This document shows, piece after piece, positions 52,134-61,100 of a DNA stretch of 64,000 bases; the stretch's first letter is position 1, and each line of letters begins with the position of its first letter. A program made the position numbers and the translations under genes. The stretch comes from Methylobacterium sp. (GTDB lineage Bacteria > Pseudomonadota > Alphaproteobacteria > Rhizobiales > Beijerinckiaceae), in contig PNLY01000004.1 of NCBI GenBank assembly GCA_013823325.1, positions 1-64,000 on the forward strand, in the 5' to 3' direction. Under the pieces are notes generated by a model, which saw only the letters and a list, made by a program, of their open reading frames with translations, was not told where the DNA came from and searched no databases.

Positions 52134-52399
52134 TCGAGATTATGAGCGCCAGAACGATGAGCCATGACCCTGCCGGCGAGCATCTCGCCAAGCTCGCCTT
52201 CATGGCGAACCAGATCGGCGACTTCTTCAAGGCCTATCCCGAGGCTGAGGCAGTCGCGGCGATCACCGACCACATCAACCAGTTCTGGACCAAGCGCATG
52301 CGCGAGGATTTCCGCACCGGCTTTGCGGATGATGCGTCGGCGCTGTCGCCGCTCGTGCGACAGGCGCGGGACAAGGTCAGGCCTGCGCCGGTGGCCTGA
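52130..52399 (+). CDS. fdsD: Formate dehydrogenase delta subunit
   Basis: The 89-residue product matches the small FdsD subunit: LAFMANQIGDFF and ITDHINQFWTKRMREDF are typical. FdsD helps with assembly and binds the complex in relatives. ATG 52130 overlaps fdhD, though an ATG at 52142 or 52157 may also serve. This completes the fdsGBACD order. Confidence 0.9.
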   Translation: MIEIMSARTMSHDPAGEHLAKLAFMANQIGDFFKAYPEAEAVAAITDHINQFWTKRMREDFRTGFADDASALSPLVRQARDKVRPAPVA

Positions 52400-52426
52400 G
52401 CCTCCCGCTCGCGCCATCAGGCGGCG

Positions 52427-52525
52427 TCAATGATGCAGGATCTCGCCGAGAAAGGCGCGGGTGCGGGCATGCGCCGGTGCCCGGAAGAAGCTCTCGGGAT
52501 CGTTCTCCTCGACGATGCGGCAACA
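52427..52525 (-). pseudogene. C-terminal fragment of an amino-acid-type ABC ATP-binding protein
   Basis: The minus strand reads IVEENDPESFFRAPAHARTR followed by AFLGEIL and a stop, the standard end of GlnQ/HisP-type ATPases. No Walker or signature motifs are found upstream; the frame is disrupted beyond about 52525. It is therefore a short remnant of a deleted gene. Confidence 0.7.
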
Positions 52526-52726
52526 GCCATCTGATCGATGCCTATCGACTGGTATCGGAAGGTGTCGGCGATTCGCTCGCATAACTCCACCGGCACGATC
52601 CGCCGCGAAGCCAGTGCGGAGCGCTTTGCGATCACGCTGCCGGCCGGCCGTGCGACGGGGCGCGCGCCCCGCAGTTCCTCGCTCGAGCAGTTCAGCCCGC
52701 TGCTGGATTGAGCGCTGACCCGGCTC
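52526..52726. other. Unassigned remnant sequence
   Basis: A plus-strand frame from 52540 (MPIDWYRKVSAIRSH to SSLEQFSPLLD, stop near 52711) is open but short and unlike any family I know. With the ATPase fragment beside it, this 200-base stretch is best seen as a deletion scar. Confidence 0.3.
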
Positions 52727-53809
52727 TCAGCGCTGCCAGGGCATCAGCCGGCGCTGCAACCATTGCAGCCCGTAGGTCAGCAGCACGCCGAGCGCCATCA
52801 CCACGACGAGGCCGGCATACATCTTCTCGGGGTTGAGCACCTCCCAATAGTAGAAGGTGATGTAGCCGACGCCCTGCTTGGCCCGCACGAACTCGACCGA
52901 GATGATCACGATCATCGCCGTTCCCAGCGCGATGCGCAGGCCGGCGAAGATCACCGGCATGGCGCCGGGCAGGATGACATGGCGCAGCATCGACCAGCCG
53001 CGAGCGCCGTAATTGCGCCCGGCCATCAGGTAGACCTTGTCGATGCCGCGGACGCCGGCCATCGTGTTGATCGCCATCAGGATGAAGACCGCGAGCGCCA
53101 CCACCACGATCTTCGGCGCCTCGCCGAACGGATCGGCGAACATCAGCATCACGATCGGGAAGATCGCGATCTTCGGCAGCACATAGATCGCCGACAGCGT
53201 CGTATCGAGCATCAGCCGCACCGTCTGGTTCATGCCCATGACGACGCCGAGCAGCACGCCGGGCACCGCTCCAAGGATGAAGCCGCCGAGCACGCGCCCG
53301 ACCGTCGCCAGCAGATGGCTCTCCGACAGCAGCTTCCAGACGCCGGCCATGCCGTCGGCCGCATAGACATCGGGAATCAGCCAGGGCCGCCCCAGCAGGC
53401 TCGTGCCGGAGAAGCGGTCATAGCGCACCGTCAGGTCCCAGAGCCCGGCGACGATGCGCGAGGGCTGCGGGAACCAGGTGGTGTTGAGCAGGCCGTAATC
53501 GCCGGCGAGCTGCCAGGTCAGCAGCACCAGCGCCGGAAAGCCGAAGGCGAGCGTGCGCTCATAGGCGCCCCTGCCCCGCACCGGCACGAGCCGCCCGGCG
53601 CGCTCGCCGATCAGCACCAGCAGGATGAAGCTGAGCCCGATCGCCGGCCAGGCGAAGTCGCGCCACAGGCCGAGGGCGGCGAGAAGGGCATGCGCCGCGA
53701 GACCGCCGGCGACGAGCAGGACGAGGGCATGCTTGTCGTTGCCGCCGAACGCGGGGCGCGCCGTGGCTTGCTGACTGGTCTCGATCTCGTTCGTGGAGGA
53801 GCTCGTCAT
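52727..53809 (-). CDS. NitT/TauT-type ABC transporter permease
   Basis: The 360-residue permease has an N-terminal cytoplasmic tail, two extra hydrophobic segments (about residues 28-75) and the SsuC/TauC-type five-segment core with the EAA loop GRNYGARGWSMLRHVILPGA. It overlaps the ATPase gene by 4 bases. The longer N-terminus is unusual, as most family members have about 260 residues. Confidence 0.86.
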   Translation of the reverse strand: MTSSSTNEIETSQQATARPAFGGNDKHALVLLVAGGLAAHALLAALGLWRDFAWPAIGLSFILLVLIGERAGRLVPVRGRGAYERTLAFGFPALVLLTWQLAGDYGLLNTTWFPQPSRIVAGLWDLTVRYDRFSGTSLLGRPWLIPDVYAADGMAGVWKLLSESHLLATVGRVLGGFILGAVPGVLLGVVMGMNQTVRLMLDTTLSAIYVLPKIAIFPIVMLMFADPFGEAPKIVVVALAVFILMAINTMAGVRGIDKVYLMAGRNYGARGWSMLRHVILPGAMPVIFAGLRIALGTAMIVIISVEFVRAKQGVGYITFYYWEVLNPEKMYAGLVVVMALGVLLTYGLQWLQRRLMPWQR

Positions 53810-54612
53810 GGCCGCGCCTCCATCGCCCGGATCACCTCGGCGCTGAGCTTCTCCCAGATCGCGGCGCGGTATTCGGCGAAGGCCGGCAGGTTGGTCGTCG
53901 CGATGCTGCGCGGCCGCGGCAGGTTGATCCTGAAGGTCGCGAGATGCCGACCGGGCTGGGCACTCATCAGGATGACGCGGTCGCCGAGCAGCACGGCTTC
54001 GTCGAGGCTGTGGGTGATGTAGAGCACGGTCTTGCGCGTCTCCTCCCAGATCCGCAGCAATTCCTCCTGGATGACGACGCGGGTCTGGGCGTCGAGCGCG
54101 CCGAGCGGCTCGTCCATCAGCAGCACCTCGGGATCGTTGGCGAGCGCCCTGACGATGCTGACGCGCTGCTTCATCCCGCCCGAGATCTGGTGCGGGTAAT
54201 AATCCGCGAACTTCGAGAGGCCGACGCGGTCGAGCCAGAAGCGGGCGGTGTCGAGCCTCTGCTTGCGACCGATGCCACGCATCTGCAGGCCGAAGGCGAC
54301 ATTGTCGGCCAGCGTCTTCCAGGGGAAGATCGCATATTCCTGGAAGACGACGCTGTTCAGCGGCTTGTTCGCATCCGCGCCGGGCCGGATTTCGATCGCG
54401 CCCTGCGAGATCGATTCCAGCCCGGCGACCATGCGCAGGAAGGTCGACTTGCCGCAGCCGGACGGGCCGACGATGCAGACGAATTCGCCCTCAGTGACGT
54501 CGAGCGAGAAATCCTCGAGCGCGACCATGACCCCGTCGGCTGTGGGATAATGCTTGCTGACATGGCGCGCGCCGATCTTCGGCGCGGCCACGGCCGGCAT
54601 GGCGCTCGTCAT
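53806..54612 (-). CDS. NitT/TauT-type ABC transporter ATP-binding protein
   Basis: The 268-residue ATPase has Walker A GPSGCGKSTFLR, signature ISGGMKQRVSIVRALA and Walker B LLMDEPLGALDAQT, as in TauB/SsuB. ATG 54612 is chosen; the open frame further upstream overlaps the binding-protein gene in another phase. The first 15 residues are a weakly conserved tail. Confidence 0.9.
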   Translation of the reverse strand: MTSAMPAVAAPKIGARHVSKHYPTADGVMVALEDFSLDVTEGEFVCIVGPSGCGKSTFLRMVAGLESISQGAIEIRPGADANKPLNSVVFQEYAIFPWKTLADNVAFGLQMRGIGRKQRLDTARFWLDRVGLSKFADYYPHQISGGMKQRVSIVRALANDPEVLLMDEPLGALDAQTRVVIQEELLRIWEETRKTVLYITHSLDEAVLLGDRVILMSAQPGRHLATFRINLPRPRSIATTNLPAFAEYRAAIWEKLSAEVIRAMEARP

Positions 54613-54646
54613 CGCATGGCCCTCCGGGCAGGCTGCCGGCGCCTCT

Positions 54647-55699
54647 TCACTTGGCGGGAGCGGCCTTGCCGAGGGTCTCGATCGCCTTGGCGACGAAGCG
54701 CTCGTCGACGACCTTGGCCATGTCGAGCGGCTTCTCGTATTCGGTGCGGCCGTTCTCGCGATGGACACGCTCGATATCGGCAAGGCCGGAGGTCGGGATC
54801 GCCATGTTCGGATCGAAGACGATGGCGCCGCCGCCCTTGATCGCCTCCGCCGTCGACGGCGTGAACTTGAGATAGGCGTCCATATTGGCCTGCGAGAGAT
54901 AGTCGGCGCCCTGCATCAGCCGGGCCGCCTCGGTCATCGCCAGAACGAAGCGCTCGGCCACCTCCGGCCGCTCCTTGAGGAACTTGCCGGAGGCGACGAA
55001 GGCGACCGTCATCAGCCCGGGCGTGATGTCCTGCACCAGGAGCTTGCCGGTGCCGGCCTTGAGGATCTGGTCGGAATAGGGCGATGAGGTCAGCACCGCA
55101 TCGACCGATTTACCCTCCATCGCCGCCGGCATGTCGGCATTGCCGACATTGAGCAGTTGTGCGTCGCGCAAGGTCAGCTTGGCGCTCTCCAGCGCCTTGC
55201 TGACGAAATACTCGCCGCCGCTGCCCGGCCCGCCGGCCGCTGCGATGCGCTTGCCCTTGAGATCGGCGACGCTCTTCACCGCGCCGCTCTCGATCAGGTC
55301 CGTGCGGACGATCAGCTTGGTCGGCCCGTCCGTCATCGGATCGAGCGCGCCGGGCGCGATCACCCGGATGTCGAGCCCGCGATTCCAGGCCGACCAGAGC
55401 GAGGCGACGATCGCGATGCCGCCGACATCGACCGAGCCCTTGTCGAGGAAGGCGATCGCCTCGGTGCCGGACTTGACGCTGTCGAGCTTGACGTCAAGCC
55501 CGTATTTCTTGAACAGCCCGCGCGCCTCGGCGATATAGGCGGTGGCGAACTTGGTGATCGGCACATAGGCGACGCGCACCGCCTGTGGCGGGTCGAGCGG
55601 CTTCAATGCCGGCGCCTGCGCCAAAGCGGATGAGACCCCGGCAAGGCCGAGGAACAGGGCGGCACAGGCGCTGCGCCAGCGGGCAAATCCAAACGACAT
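54647..55699 (-). CDS. NitT/TauT/SsuA-type substrate-binding protein
   Basis: The 350-residue protein has a signal peptide ending at ALAQA (about residue 28) and the NMT1/SsuA fold, with YVPITKFATAYIAEARGLF and the AAAGGPGSGGEYFVSK loop. ATG 55699 has GGGAGGA upstream. The importer family takes up small acids, sulfonates and riboflavin or pyrimidine precursors. Control by IclR with the catabolic genes on the other side suggests a carboxylic acid ligand. Confidence 0.87.
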   Translation of the reverse strand: MSFGFARWRSACAALFLGLAGVSSALAQAPALKPLDPPQAVRVAYVPITKFATAYIAEARGLFKKYGLDVKLDSVKSGTEAIAFLDKGSVDVGGIAIVASLWSAWNRGLDIRVIAPGALDPMTDGPTKLIVRTDLIESGAVKSVADLKGKRIAAAGGPGSGGEYFVSKALESAKLTLRDAQLLNVGNADMPAAMEGKSVDAVLTSSPYSDQILKAGTGKLLVQDITPGLMTVAFVASGKFLKERPEVAERFVLAMTEAARLMQGADYLSQANMDAYLKFTPSTAEAIKGGGAIVFDPNMAIPTSGLADIERVHRENGRTEYEKPLDMAKVVDERFVAKAIETLGKAAPAK

Positions 55700-55814
55700 C
55701 CTCAAATCCTCCCTCGGCGGCGGCTTGGCGCCGCCTTCCCATCGATCCCCGACAAGCTTCTTCGGCCTGCTCGTAAGGTCTCGTCAACCGCGCGACGGGC
55801 CCAGCTGGTGGATC

Positions 55815-57242
55815 TCATCCGTCCGCCATCGCGGGGACATCGCTGAGATAGGCACCCTGGACTTTCAGCGCGGCCCTGAGATCGGCGATCGGCACCTCGC
55901 TCGGCGCCAGCGAACGGTCGGCGGCGATCGCAGCGGCGATCCCGGCGGCCTGGCCGGTCAGCCAGCATTGCGGGATCTCGCGCATGAAGGAATGGCTGGT
56001 CGCGTCGCAGGAGAGATGCCGGCCGGGCGCCAGCAAGCCGTCGATCTCGCGCGGCACGATCGCGCCATAGGGCACCGAGACGTTCGGGAATTTCGGCGAG
56101 AGCGAGGGCGAGACCCCGATCTCGTCGGGCGCCACCGCGCCGTCCCAGTTCTCGCGCGTCAGCTTGCCGCGCCCGGCGAGGCGCCGGCCATGCCGCACTC
56201 CGAGCTGCGGGCCCGACAGCATGATGAAGGCGTCGGAGAAGCCCGGCGCATGGGCGCGGTAGAAGGCGAGATGCTCCAGCATCAGCCGGTGGCTCCTGAT
56301 CTCGACCTCGGAGAGGTCCTCGACCTTGAGCGCCGAATAGCCGGCGAAGCGCGGCCCCATGAACACGGCGATATCATCGCGCCAGGACACCGAGGGCTTG
56401 TCGAAGAAGCCGAGCGCCTCGCGCCCCTGCGCCATGAACTGGGTGAACTGCTCGGGCGTCTGCGCCCTGAAGCGCAGGAAGACCTTCATGTCGACGCCGC
56501 CGAACAGCCAGGAGGTGTTCATGCAGCCATGGATGTCGCGGCTGTCGACCTCGGTGTCATAGGCCGAGCCCGCGCCGGCATAGAGATCGCCGTCGCCGGT
56601 GGCATCGACCGTCACCCGGGCGAGGATGGCGCGCCGCCCCTCCTTGCTCTCGAAGGCGCAGCCGGCGACGCGGCGCCCTTCCATGATCGGGCTCGCGCCC
56701 CAGCCATGGAAGATCGGATGCACGCCCGCCTCCAGCACCATGGCGAGCGATTCCGCCTTGAGCCATTCCGGGTCGAGCGTCGGCGCATGCGTGACCGTGC
56801 CGTTGAAGGCGGCGTTGCGCTGGCCCCAATAGGCTACGCGCTCAGGGTCATGCGAGCCCCATTCCGCCGGCTCCGGCCCGGCGATCTTGTCCCGCGACAG
56901 GCGCGACAGCAGTTCCTCGGCGAAGCCGCGGATGACGTGCCGGCCCTGCCAGTCGCTCATCCGGTCGATCCAGATGACGAGCCCGCCGGTCGAGAGCCCG
57001 CCGAGATGATTGTAGCGCTCGAGCAGCACGACATCGGCACCGAGCCGCGCCGCAGCGACCGCGGCCGCCGTGCCGGCCGGCCCACCACCGACGACCAGCA
57101 CGTCGCATTCGGTATGGACCGGAAGGCTGCGCGCCGGCTCCGCGACCGTCTTGTCGGACGGCCTGCGGCGCTCGAATTTCTGCGTGTCGAAGGTCTCGGA
57201 GCGGAAGAACAGCCGTCCTCCCTCGCCTTCCATCGATCCCAT
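55815..57242 (-). CDS. FAD-dependent oxidoreductase (FAD_oxidored/GIDA-like fold)
   Basis: The 475-residue flavoprotein has the nucleotide-binding fold DVLVVGGGPAGTAAAVAAARLG, ending its first pass with LLERYNHLGGLSTGGLV, and TVDATGDGDLYAGAG in the middle, typical of the FAD_oxidored family. ATG 57242 has AGGGAA seven bases upstream; an ATG at 57275 is possible. It follows the IclR gene and precedes the transporter genes on the same strand. The substrate is unknown. Confidence 0.82.
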   Translation of the reverse strand: MGSMEGEGGRLFFRSETFDTQKFERRRPSDKTVAEPARSLPVHTECDVLVVGGGPAGTAAAVAAARLGADVVLLERYNHLGGLSTGGLVIWIDRMSDWQGRHVIRGFAEELLSRLSRDKIAGPEPAEWGSHDPERVAYWGQRNAAFNGTVTHAPTLDPEWLKAESLAMVLEAGVHPIFHGWGASPIMEGRRVAGCAFESKEGRRAILARVTVDATGDGDLYAGAGSAYDTEVDSRDIHGCMNTSWLFGGVDMKVFLRFRAQTPEQFTQFMAQGREALGFFDKPSVSWRDDIAVFMGPRFAGYSALKVEDLSEVEIRSHRLMLEHLAFYRAHAPGFSDAFIMLSGPQLGVRHGRRLAGRGKLTRENWDGAVAPDEIGVSPSLSPKFPNVSVPYGAIVPREIDGLLAPGRHLSCDATSHSFMREIPQCWLTGQAAGIAAAIAADRSLAPSEVPIADLRAALKVQGAYLSDVPAMADG

Positions 57243-57410
57243 GATGCGTTTCCCTGGCGGCTCATGACCGGACATTGTCGCAAGATGGTACGCGGCGCCC
57301 GGCGGCGGCCCCCTGGCAGCAAGGATAGGGTCGCTGCCGCGCCGCGTTCAAATGAATTTGCGACCGAGGCCGCCCTCTTGCTCCGTCGCAACGAGGGAAA
57401 AGCACCGGCT

Positions 57411-58268
57411 TCAACCGAAGAAAGGCCCCCGCCGCTGATGCGAGACCAGCGTCGGACTCGCTCCCAGCGCCAGCGACAAGTCCCGGGCCGCGCCGAGCAG
57501 CAGCGGCGCGAAGGCCAGCATCTTCTCCTCGGTCAGGCGGATATGCGGTCCGGCGATCACCAGCGCGCCGATGACGTCGCCGCTCTGGGCGCTGCGGATC
57601 GGCGCCGCCGTCGCGCTCATCCAGGGCGAATAGGTCTGGCTCACCATGCTGAAGCCGCGCTTGCGCGCCTGGCGCAGATATTTGAGCAGCGCGGCCGGCG
57701 TCTCCGGCGCCTTCGGGCCGAATTCCTCGCGCGAGCCGTAGCCCTGTCGCTCGACCAGCGCCAGCGCCTCCTCCTCCGGCAGGCAGGACAGCCAGGCGTG
57801 GCCGCTGGCCGAGCAGGAGAGCCGCCCCGACTGGCCCATATCGGGGTCGTAGCGCAGCCCGAAGGGCGAGCCCTGCGATTTCGCTACCCAGACCAGCTGG
57901 CGCCCGTCGATCAGGGCAAGGCGCACCAGCTCCGCCGTCTCGCGCGCCAGCTGGTCGAGCACCGGCTGGGCGAGATCGGTGATGCCGCTGCCGGAGAGGA
58001 AGCTGAAAGCGAGCGAGGCGATCTTGGCGGTGAGCTGGTACAGGCCGTGATGGCGCTCCTGCCGGACATAGCCGCGCTCGACCAGGCTGGTCAGCACGCG
58101 ATGCGTCGCGCTGCGCGGAATGCCGAGCCGCTCGGCGATCTCGTAGAGCGGCAGCCCATGCGCATGCGCCGCCAGCAGCTCGATCACGCCCAGCGTCCGC
58201 TCGAGCAGCCCGCTCGGAGCCTGCTCGGCCTCGGCCTCTTCCATGTCAGCGACCGGCTTCTTCGCCAT
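57411..58268 (-). CDS. IclR-family transcriptional regulator
   Basis: The 285-residue regulator has the winged helix LPLYEIAERLGIPRSATHRV with VERGYVRQ and the C-terminal effector domain (VSQTYSPWMSATAAPI, GDVIGALVIAGP). IclR proteins often control aromatic, hydroaromatic and acid catabolism. It diverges from the AroE-like gene, with two IclR boxes between. The 17-residue N-terminal tail is acidic. Confidence 0.9.
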   Translation of the reverse strand: MAKKPVADMEEAEAEQAPSGLLERTLGVIELLAAHAHGLPLYEIAERLGIPRSATHRVLTSLVERGYVRQERHHGLYQLTAKIASLAFSFLSGSGITDLAQPVLDQLARETAELVRLALIDGRQLVWVAKSQGSPFGLRYDPDMGQSGRLSCSASGHAWLSCLPEEEALALVERQGYGSREEFGPKAPETPAALLKYLRQARKRGFSMVSQTYSPWMSATAAPIRSAQSGDVIGALVIAGPHIRLTEEKMLAFAPLLLGAARDLSLALGASPTLVSHQRRGPFFG

Positions 58269-58399
58269 GGCCCTATCCGAAGTCGAATTCCCGGCAGCGT
58301 CCCTGGCGTGCGGCTGCGTGGACGCCTAGGGGCGTGCGCACAATGTCCGGGCTCCCGCATTGCCCCTTATCTCGCGGGAGAGGCTAGAGGTCAAGCGAC

Positions 58400-58445
58400 T
58401 GGAACAGGATTCCATTTCCTAAAATAAAATTGGAACTCAATTCCA
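58400..58445. promoter_or_regulatory. Two IclR-type boxes in the divergent promoter
   Basis: TGGAACAGGATTCCA (58400-58414) and TGGAACTCAATTCCA (58431-58445) share identical TGGAA/TTCCA arms with 5-base spacers. This is the skeleton of the known IclR box (TGGAAATNATTTCCA). Their centres are 31 bp apart, three helical turns, suitable for cooperative binding. They lie 118 bases before the AroE-like gene and 132 before the IclR gene. Confidence 0.75.
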
Positions 58446-58562
58446 TTTATGCTAGAGGGTCACCGCCGGCAGCGCATCGCGGCGCCGGCCAATCGAGCGT
58501 CCTGCGTCGTCGAAACCCGGGACCATCGTGAGCCTGAGGGCTGCCGCCGGAGGATATGACCC

Positions 58563-59369
58563 GTGAGCATCACCATCACCGGCGCGACGCGCCTCAACGT
58601 CATCGTCGGCGAGCCGATCGCGCAGGTGAAGTCGCCGGCCGGCATGACCGCCGCCTTCGCCGCGCGCGGCCATGACGGCATCGTCGCGCCGGTACGCGTC
58701 GCGCCCGAACATCTCGACGCCTTCCTCGGCGCGCTCGACCATGTGCCGAACTGCGACGGCATCATCGTCACCGTGCCGCACAAATTCGCCTGCCATCGCC
58801 ATTGCGCCAGCGCCACCGAGCGCGGCGACTTTCTCGGCACGGTCAACATCATGCGTCGGCGCAAGGACGGCGCCTGGCATGGCGACATCGTCGACGGGCT
58901 CGGCTTCGTCGGCGCGGTCAAGGCCAATGGCGGCGAGCCCGCCGGCAAGCGCGCGCTTCTGGTCGGCGCGGGCGGCGCCGGCTCGGCGATCGCGCTCGCC
59001 CTCGTCGATGCCGGCGTCAGCGAGCTCGCCATCCACGATGCCTACGCCGAGCGCCGCGACCGGCTCATCGCCCGCCTCGACGGCCGGGGCGGCGCGAAGG
59101 TCACGGCCGGCTCGGCCGATCCGAGCGGTTTCGAGCTCGTCGCCAATGCCTCGCCGGCCGGCATGAAGCCCGGCGATCCGCTGCCGGTCGAGGCCGAGAA
59201 GCTTGCGCCGGAGACCTTCGTCGGCTGCGTCATCACCGTTCCCGTGGTCTCGCCGCTGATCGAGGCCGCCCGCAAGCGCGGCTGCAGGACCTCGACCGGC
59301 AGCGACATGTACCAGGCGCTACAGAGCGCCATGGTCGACTTCCTGCTCGCCGGCGAGCGCATCGGCTGA
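58563..59369 (+). CDS. Shikimate dehydrogenase-like oxidoreductase
   Basis: The 268-residue protein has the AroE fold. GEPIAQVKSPAGM is the substrate serine region, VTVPHK holds the catalytic lysine, GDIVDGLG the catalytic aspartate, and VGAGGAGSAIALAL the NADP-binding loop. GTG 58563 has GGAGG upstream. It heads a catabolic operon rather than the aromatic amino-acid pathway, so it is probably a quinate/shikimate or related cyclitol-acid dehydrogenase. Confidence 0.85.
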   Translation: MSITITGATRLNVIVGEPIAQVKSPAGMTAAFAARGHDGIVAPVRVAPEHLDAFLGALDHVPNCDGIIVTVPHKFACHRHCASATERGDFLGTVNIMRRRKDGAWHGDIVDGLGFVGAVKANGGEPAGKRALLVGAGGAGSAIALALVDAGVSELAIHDAYAERRDRLIARLDGRGGAKVTAGSADPSGFELVANASPAGMKPGDPLPVEAEKLAPETFVGCVITVPVVSPLIEAARKRGCRTSTGSDMYQALQSAMVDFLLAGERIG

Positions 59370-59378
59370 GGTTCCCTG

Positions 59379-61100
59379 ATGTTCACGACGCTGGCGGCCC
59401 TGCCGGAACAGACCTCCTACGACGTCATCGTCGCCGGCTCCGGCGCCGCCGGGCTGGCAGCGGCGGTCTTCGCTGCAATCGAGGGCCGCTCAGTGCTGGT
59501 CATCGAGCGAACCGAGCAGGTCGGCGGCACCAGCGCCCTCTCCGCCGCCACGACCTGGATCCCGAACTCGCTGCATGCCGAAAAGGTCGCGACCGGGGAT
59601 TCCCTGGAAAAGGCGGCCCGCTTCCTCGACGGCGTCGTCGGCAATCATTCCTCGGCGCGGCTGCGCGAGGCCTTCCTGCGCGCGGGACCGCAGGCAATCG
59701 CTACGCTGGAGCAGCGCACCGGGGTGCACTTCCGTCCCTACGCCACCCATCCCGACTACGAGTCGGATGTCGAGGGCTCGACACTGCGCGGCCGCGCGCT
59801 CGAACCGATCCCCTTCGACGGTCGCCGGCTCGGCGCCGACCTCCACCGCATCCGCCCGCCGATCCCGGAATTCACCCTGTTCGGCGGCATGATGATCGAC
59901 CGCACCGATATCGGCCATCTGCTCAAGCTCAGGACGTCCTGGGTGTCCTTCAAGCATGCGGCGGCCATCCTCGGCCGCTATGGCCTCGATCGCCTCAGCG
60001 GCAGGCGCGGCACCCGCCTTGTCATGGGCAACGCGCTGATCGGCAGCCTGCTGCTGACGCTGAAGCAGCATGGCGGCACCGTCCTGCTCAATGCCTCGAT
60101 CACCGAGTTGCAGAACGGTCCCGACGGCGTCACCGGCGTCGTCGTCGAGCAGGGCGGCGTGACGCGGGCGATCGCGGCCGGCCTCGGCGTCGTGCTCGCC
60201 GCCGGCGGCTTCAACCGCCACCCGCATCGGCGCGGCGAGCTGCTCAACACGCCGATGCCCGTGCTCAGCCCCGCCGCGCCCGGCCATACCGGCGCGATGC
60301 AGGACCTTGCGCTCAAGCTCGGCGCGCGCTTCGGCGAGGGCAGCCGCGACAACGCCTATTGGGCGCCGGTCTCGACGAGGGAAAGGCCGGACGGCACCAC
60401 CGCGGTCTTCCCGCATTTCGTGCTCGACCGCAGCAAGCCCGGCACCGTCTGCGTCGACCAGACCGGCCGGCGCTTCGTCAACGAGTCGACTTCCTACCAC
60501 CTGTTCAGCCGCGCCATGTTCGAGGCGAACCGCACGCGCCCGACCATCCCCTGCTGGATCATCACCGATGCCGAGGGTCTCAGGCGCTACGGGCTCGGCA
60601 TGGTCAGGATGGGCACGCGCGACCTCAGGCCCTTCCTCGCCGACGGCTATCTCGTCGGAGGCGCGAGCATCGCCGAACTCGCCGGCAAGCTCTCGATCGA
60701 CCCGTCGACGCTCGCCGAGACCATCTCCCGCATGAACGGCTACGCCCGCAGCGGCGTCGATCCCGAGTTTGGCCGCGGCACCACCGACTACCACCGCGTC
60801 AACGGCGACGCCGCGCGCGGCCTGCCCAATCCGACGCTCGGCACGATCGCCACGGCGCCGTTCTATGCGGTCAAGCTGACGCCCGGCGATATCGGCGCCG
60901 CGACCGGCCTCGTCATCGACGAGAACGCGCAGGTGCTCGGCGAGGGCGACCGGCCGATCGGCGGGCTCTATGCCTGCGGGAACGAGGCGCAGTCGATCAT
61001 GGGCGGCACCTATCCCGGCCCCGGCATCACCATCGGCCCGGCCATCACCTTCGCCTGGTGCGCGATCCGGCATGCGCTCGGCGAGCGTGCAGCAGGATGA
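59379..61100 (+). CDS. KstD/fumarate-reductase-type FAD dehydrogenase (copy 1)
   Basis: The 573-residue flavoprotein has the N-terminal fold SYDVIVAGSGAAGLAAAV with ERTEQVGGTSALSAATTW, and a C-terminal GTYPGPGITIGPAITFAW, as in 3-ketosteroid delta-1-dehydrogenases and related desaturases. It starts 9 bases after the AroE-like gene and overlaps the next by 4. Such enzymes introduce or reduce C=C bonds beside a carbonyl, as in cyclohexanone-type rings. Confidence 0.85.
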   Translation: MFTTLAALPEQTSYDVIVAGSGAAGLAAAVFAAIEGRSVLVIERTEQVGGTSALSAATTWIPNSLHAEKVATGDSLEKAARFLDGVVGNHSSARLREAFLRAGPQAIATLEQRTGVHFRPYATHPDYESDVEGSTLRGRALEPIPFDGRRLGADLHRIRPPIPEFTLFGGMMIDRTDIGHLLKLRTSWVSFKHAAAILGRYGLDRLSGRRGTRLVMGNALIGSLLLTLKQHGGTVLLNASITELQNGPDGVTGVVVEQGGVTRAIAAGLGVVLAAGGFNRHPHRRGELLNTPMPVLSPAAPGHTGAMQDLALKLGARFGEGSRDNAYWAPVSTRERPDGTTAVFPHFVLDRSKPGTVCVDQTGRRFVNESTSYHLFSRAMFEANRTRPTIPCWIITDAEGLRRYGLGMVRMGTRDLRPFLADGYLVGGASIAELAGKLSIDPSTLAETISRMNGYARSGVDPEFGRGTTDYHRVNGDAARGLPNPTLGTIATAPFYAVKLTPGDIGAATGLVIDENAQVLGEGDRPIGGLYACGNEAQSIMGGTYPGPGITIGPAITFAWCAIRHALGERAAG

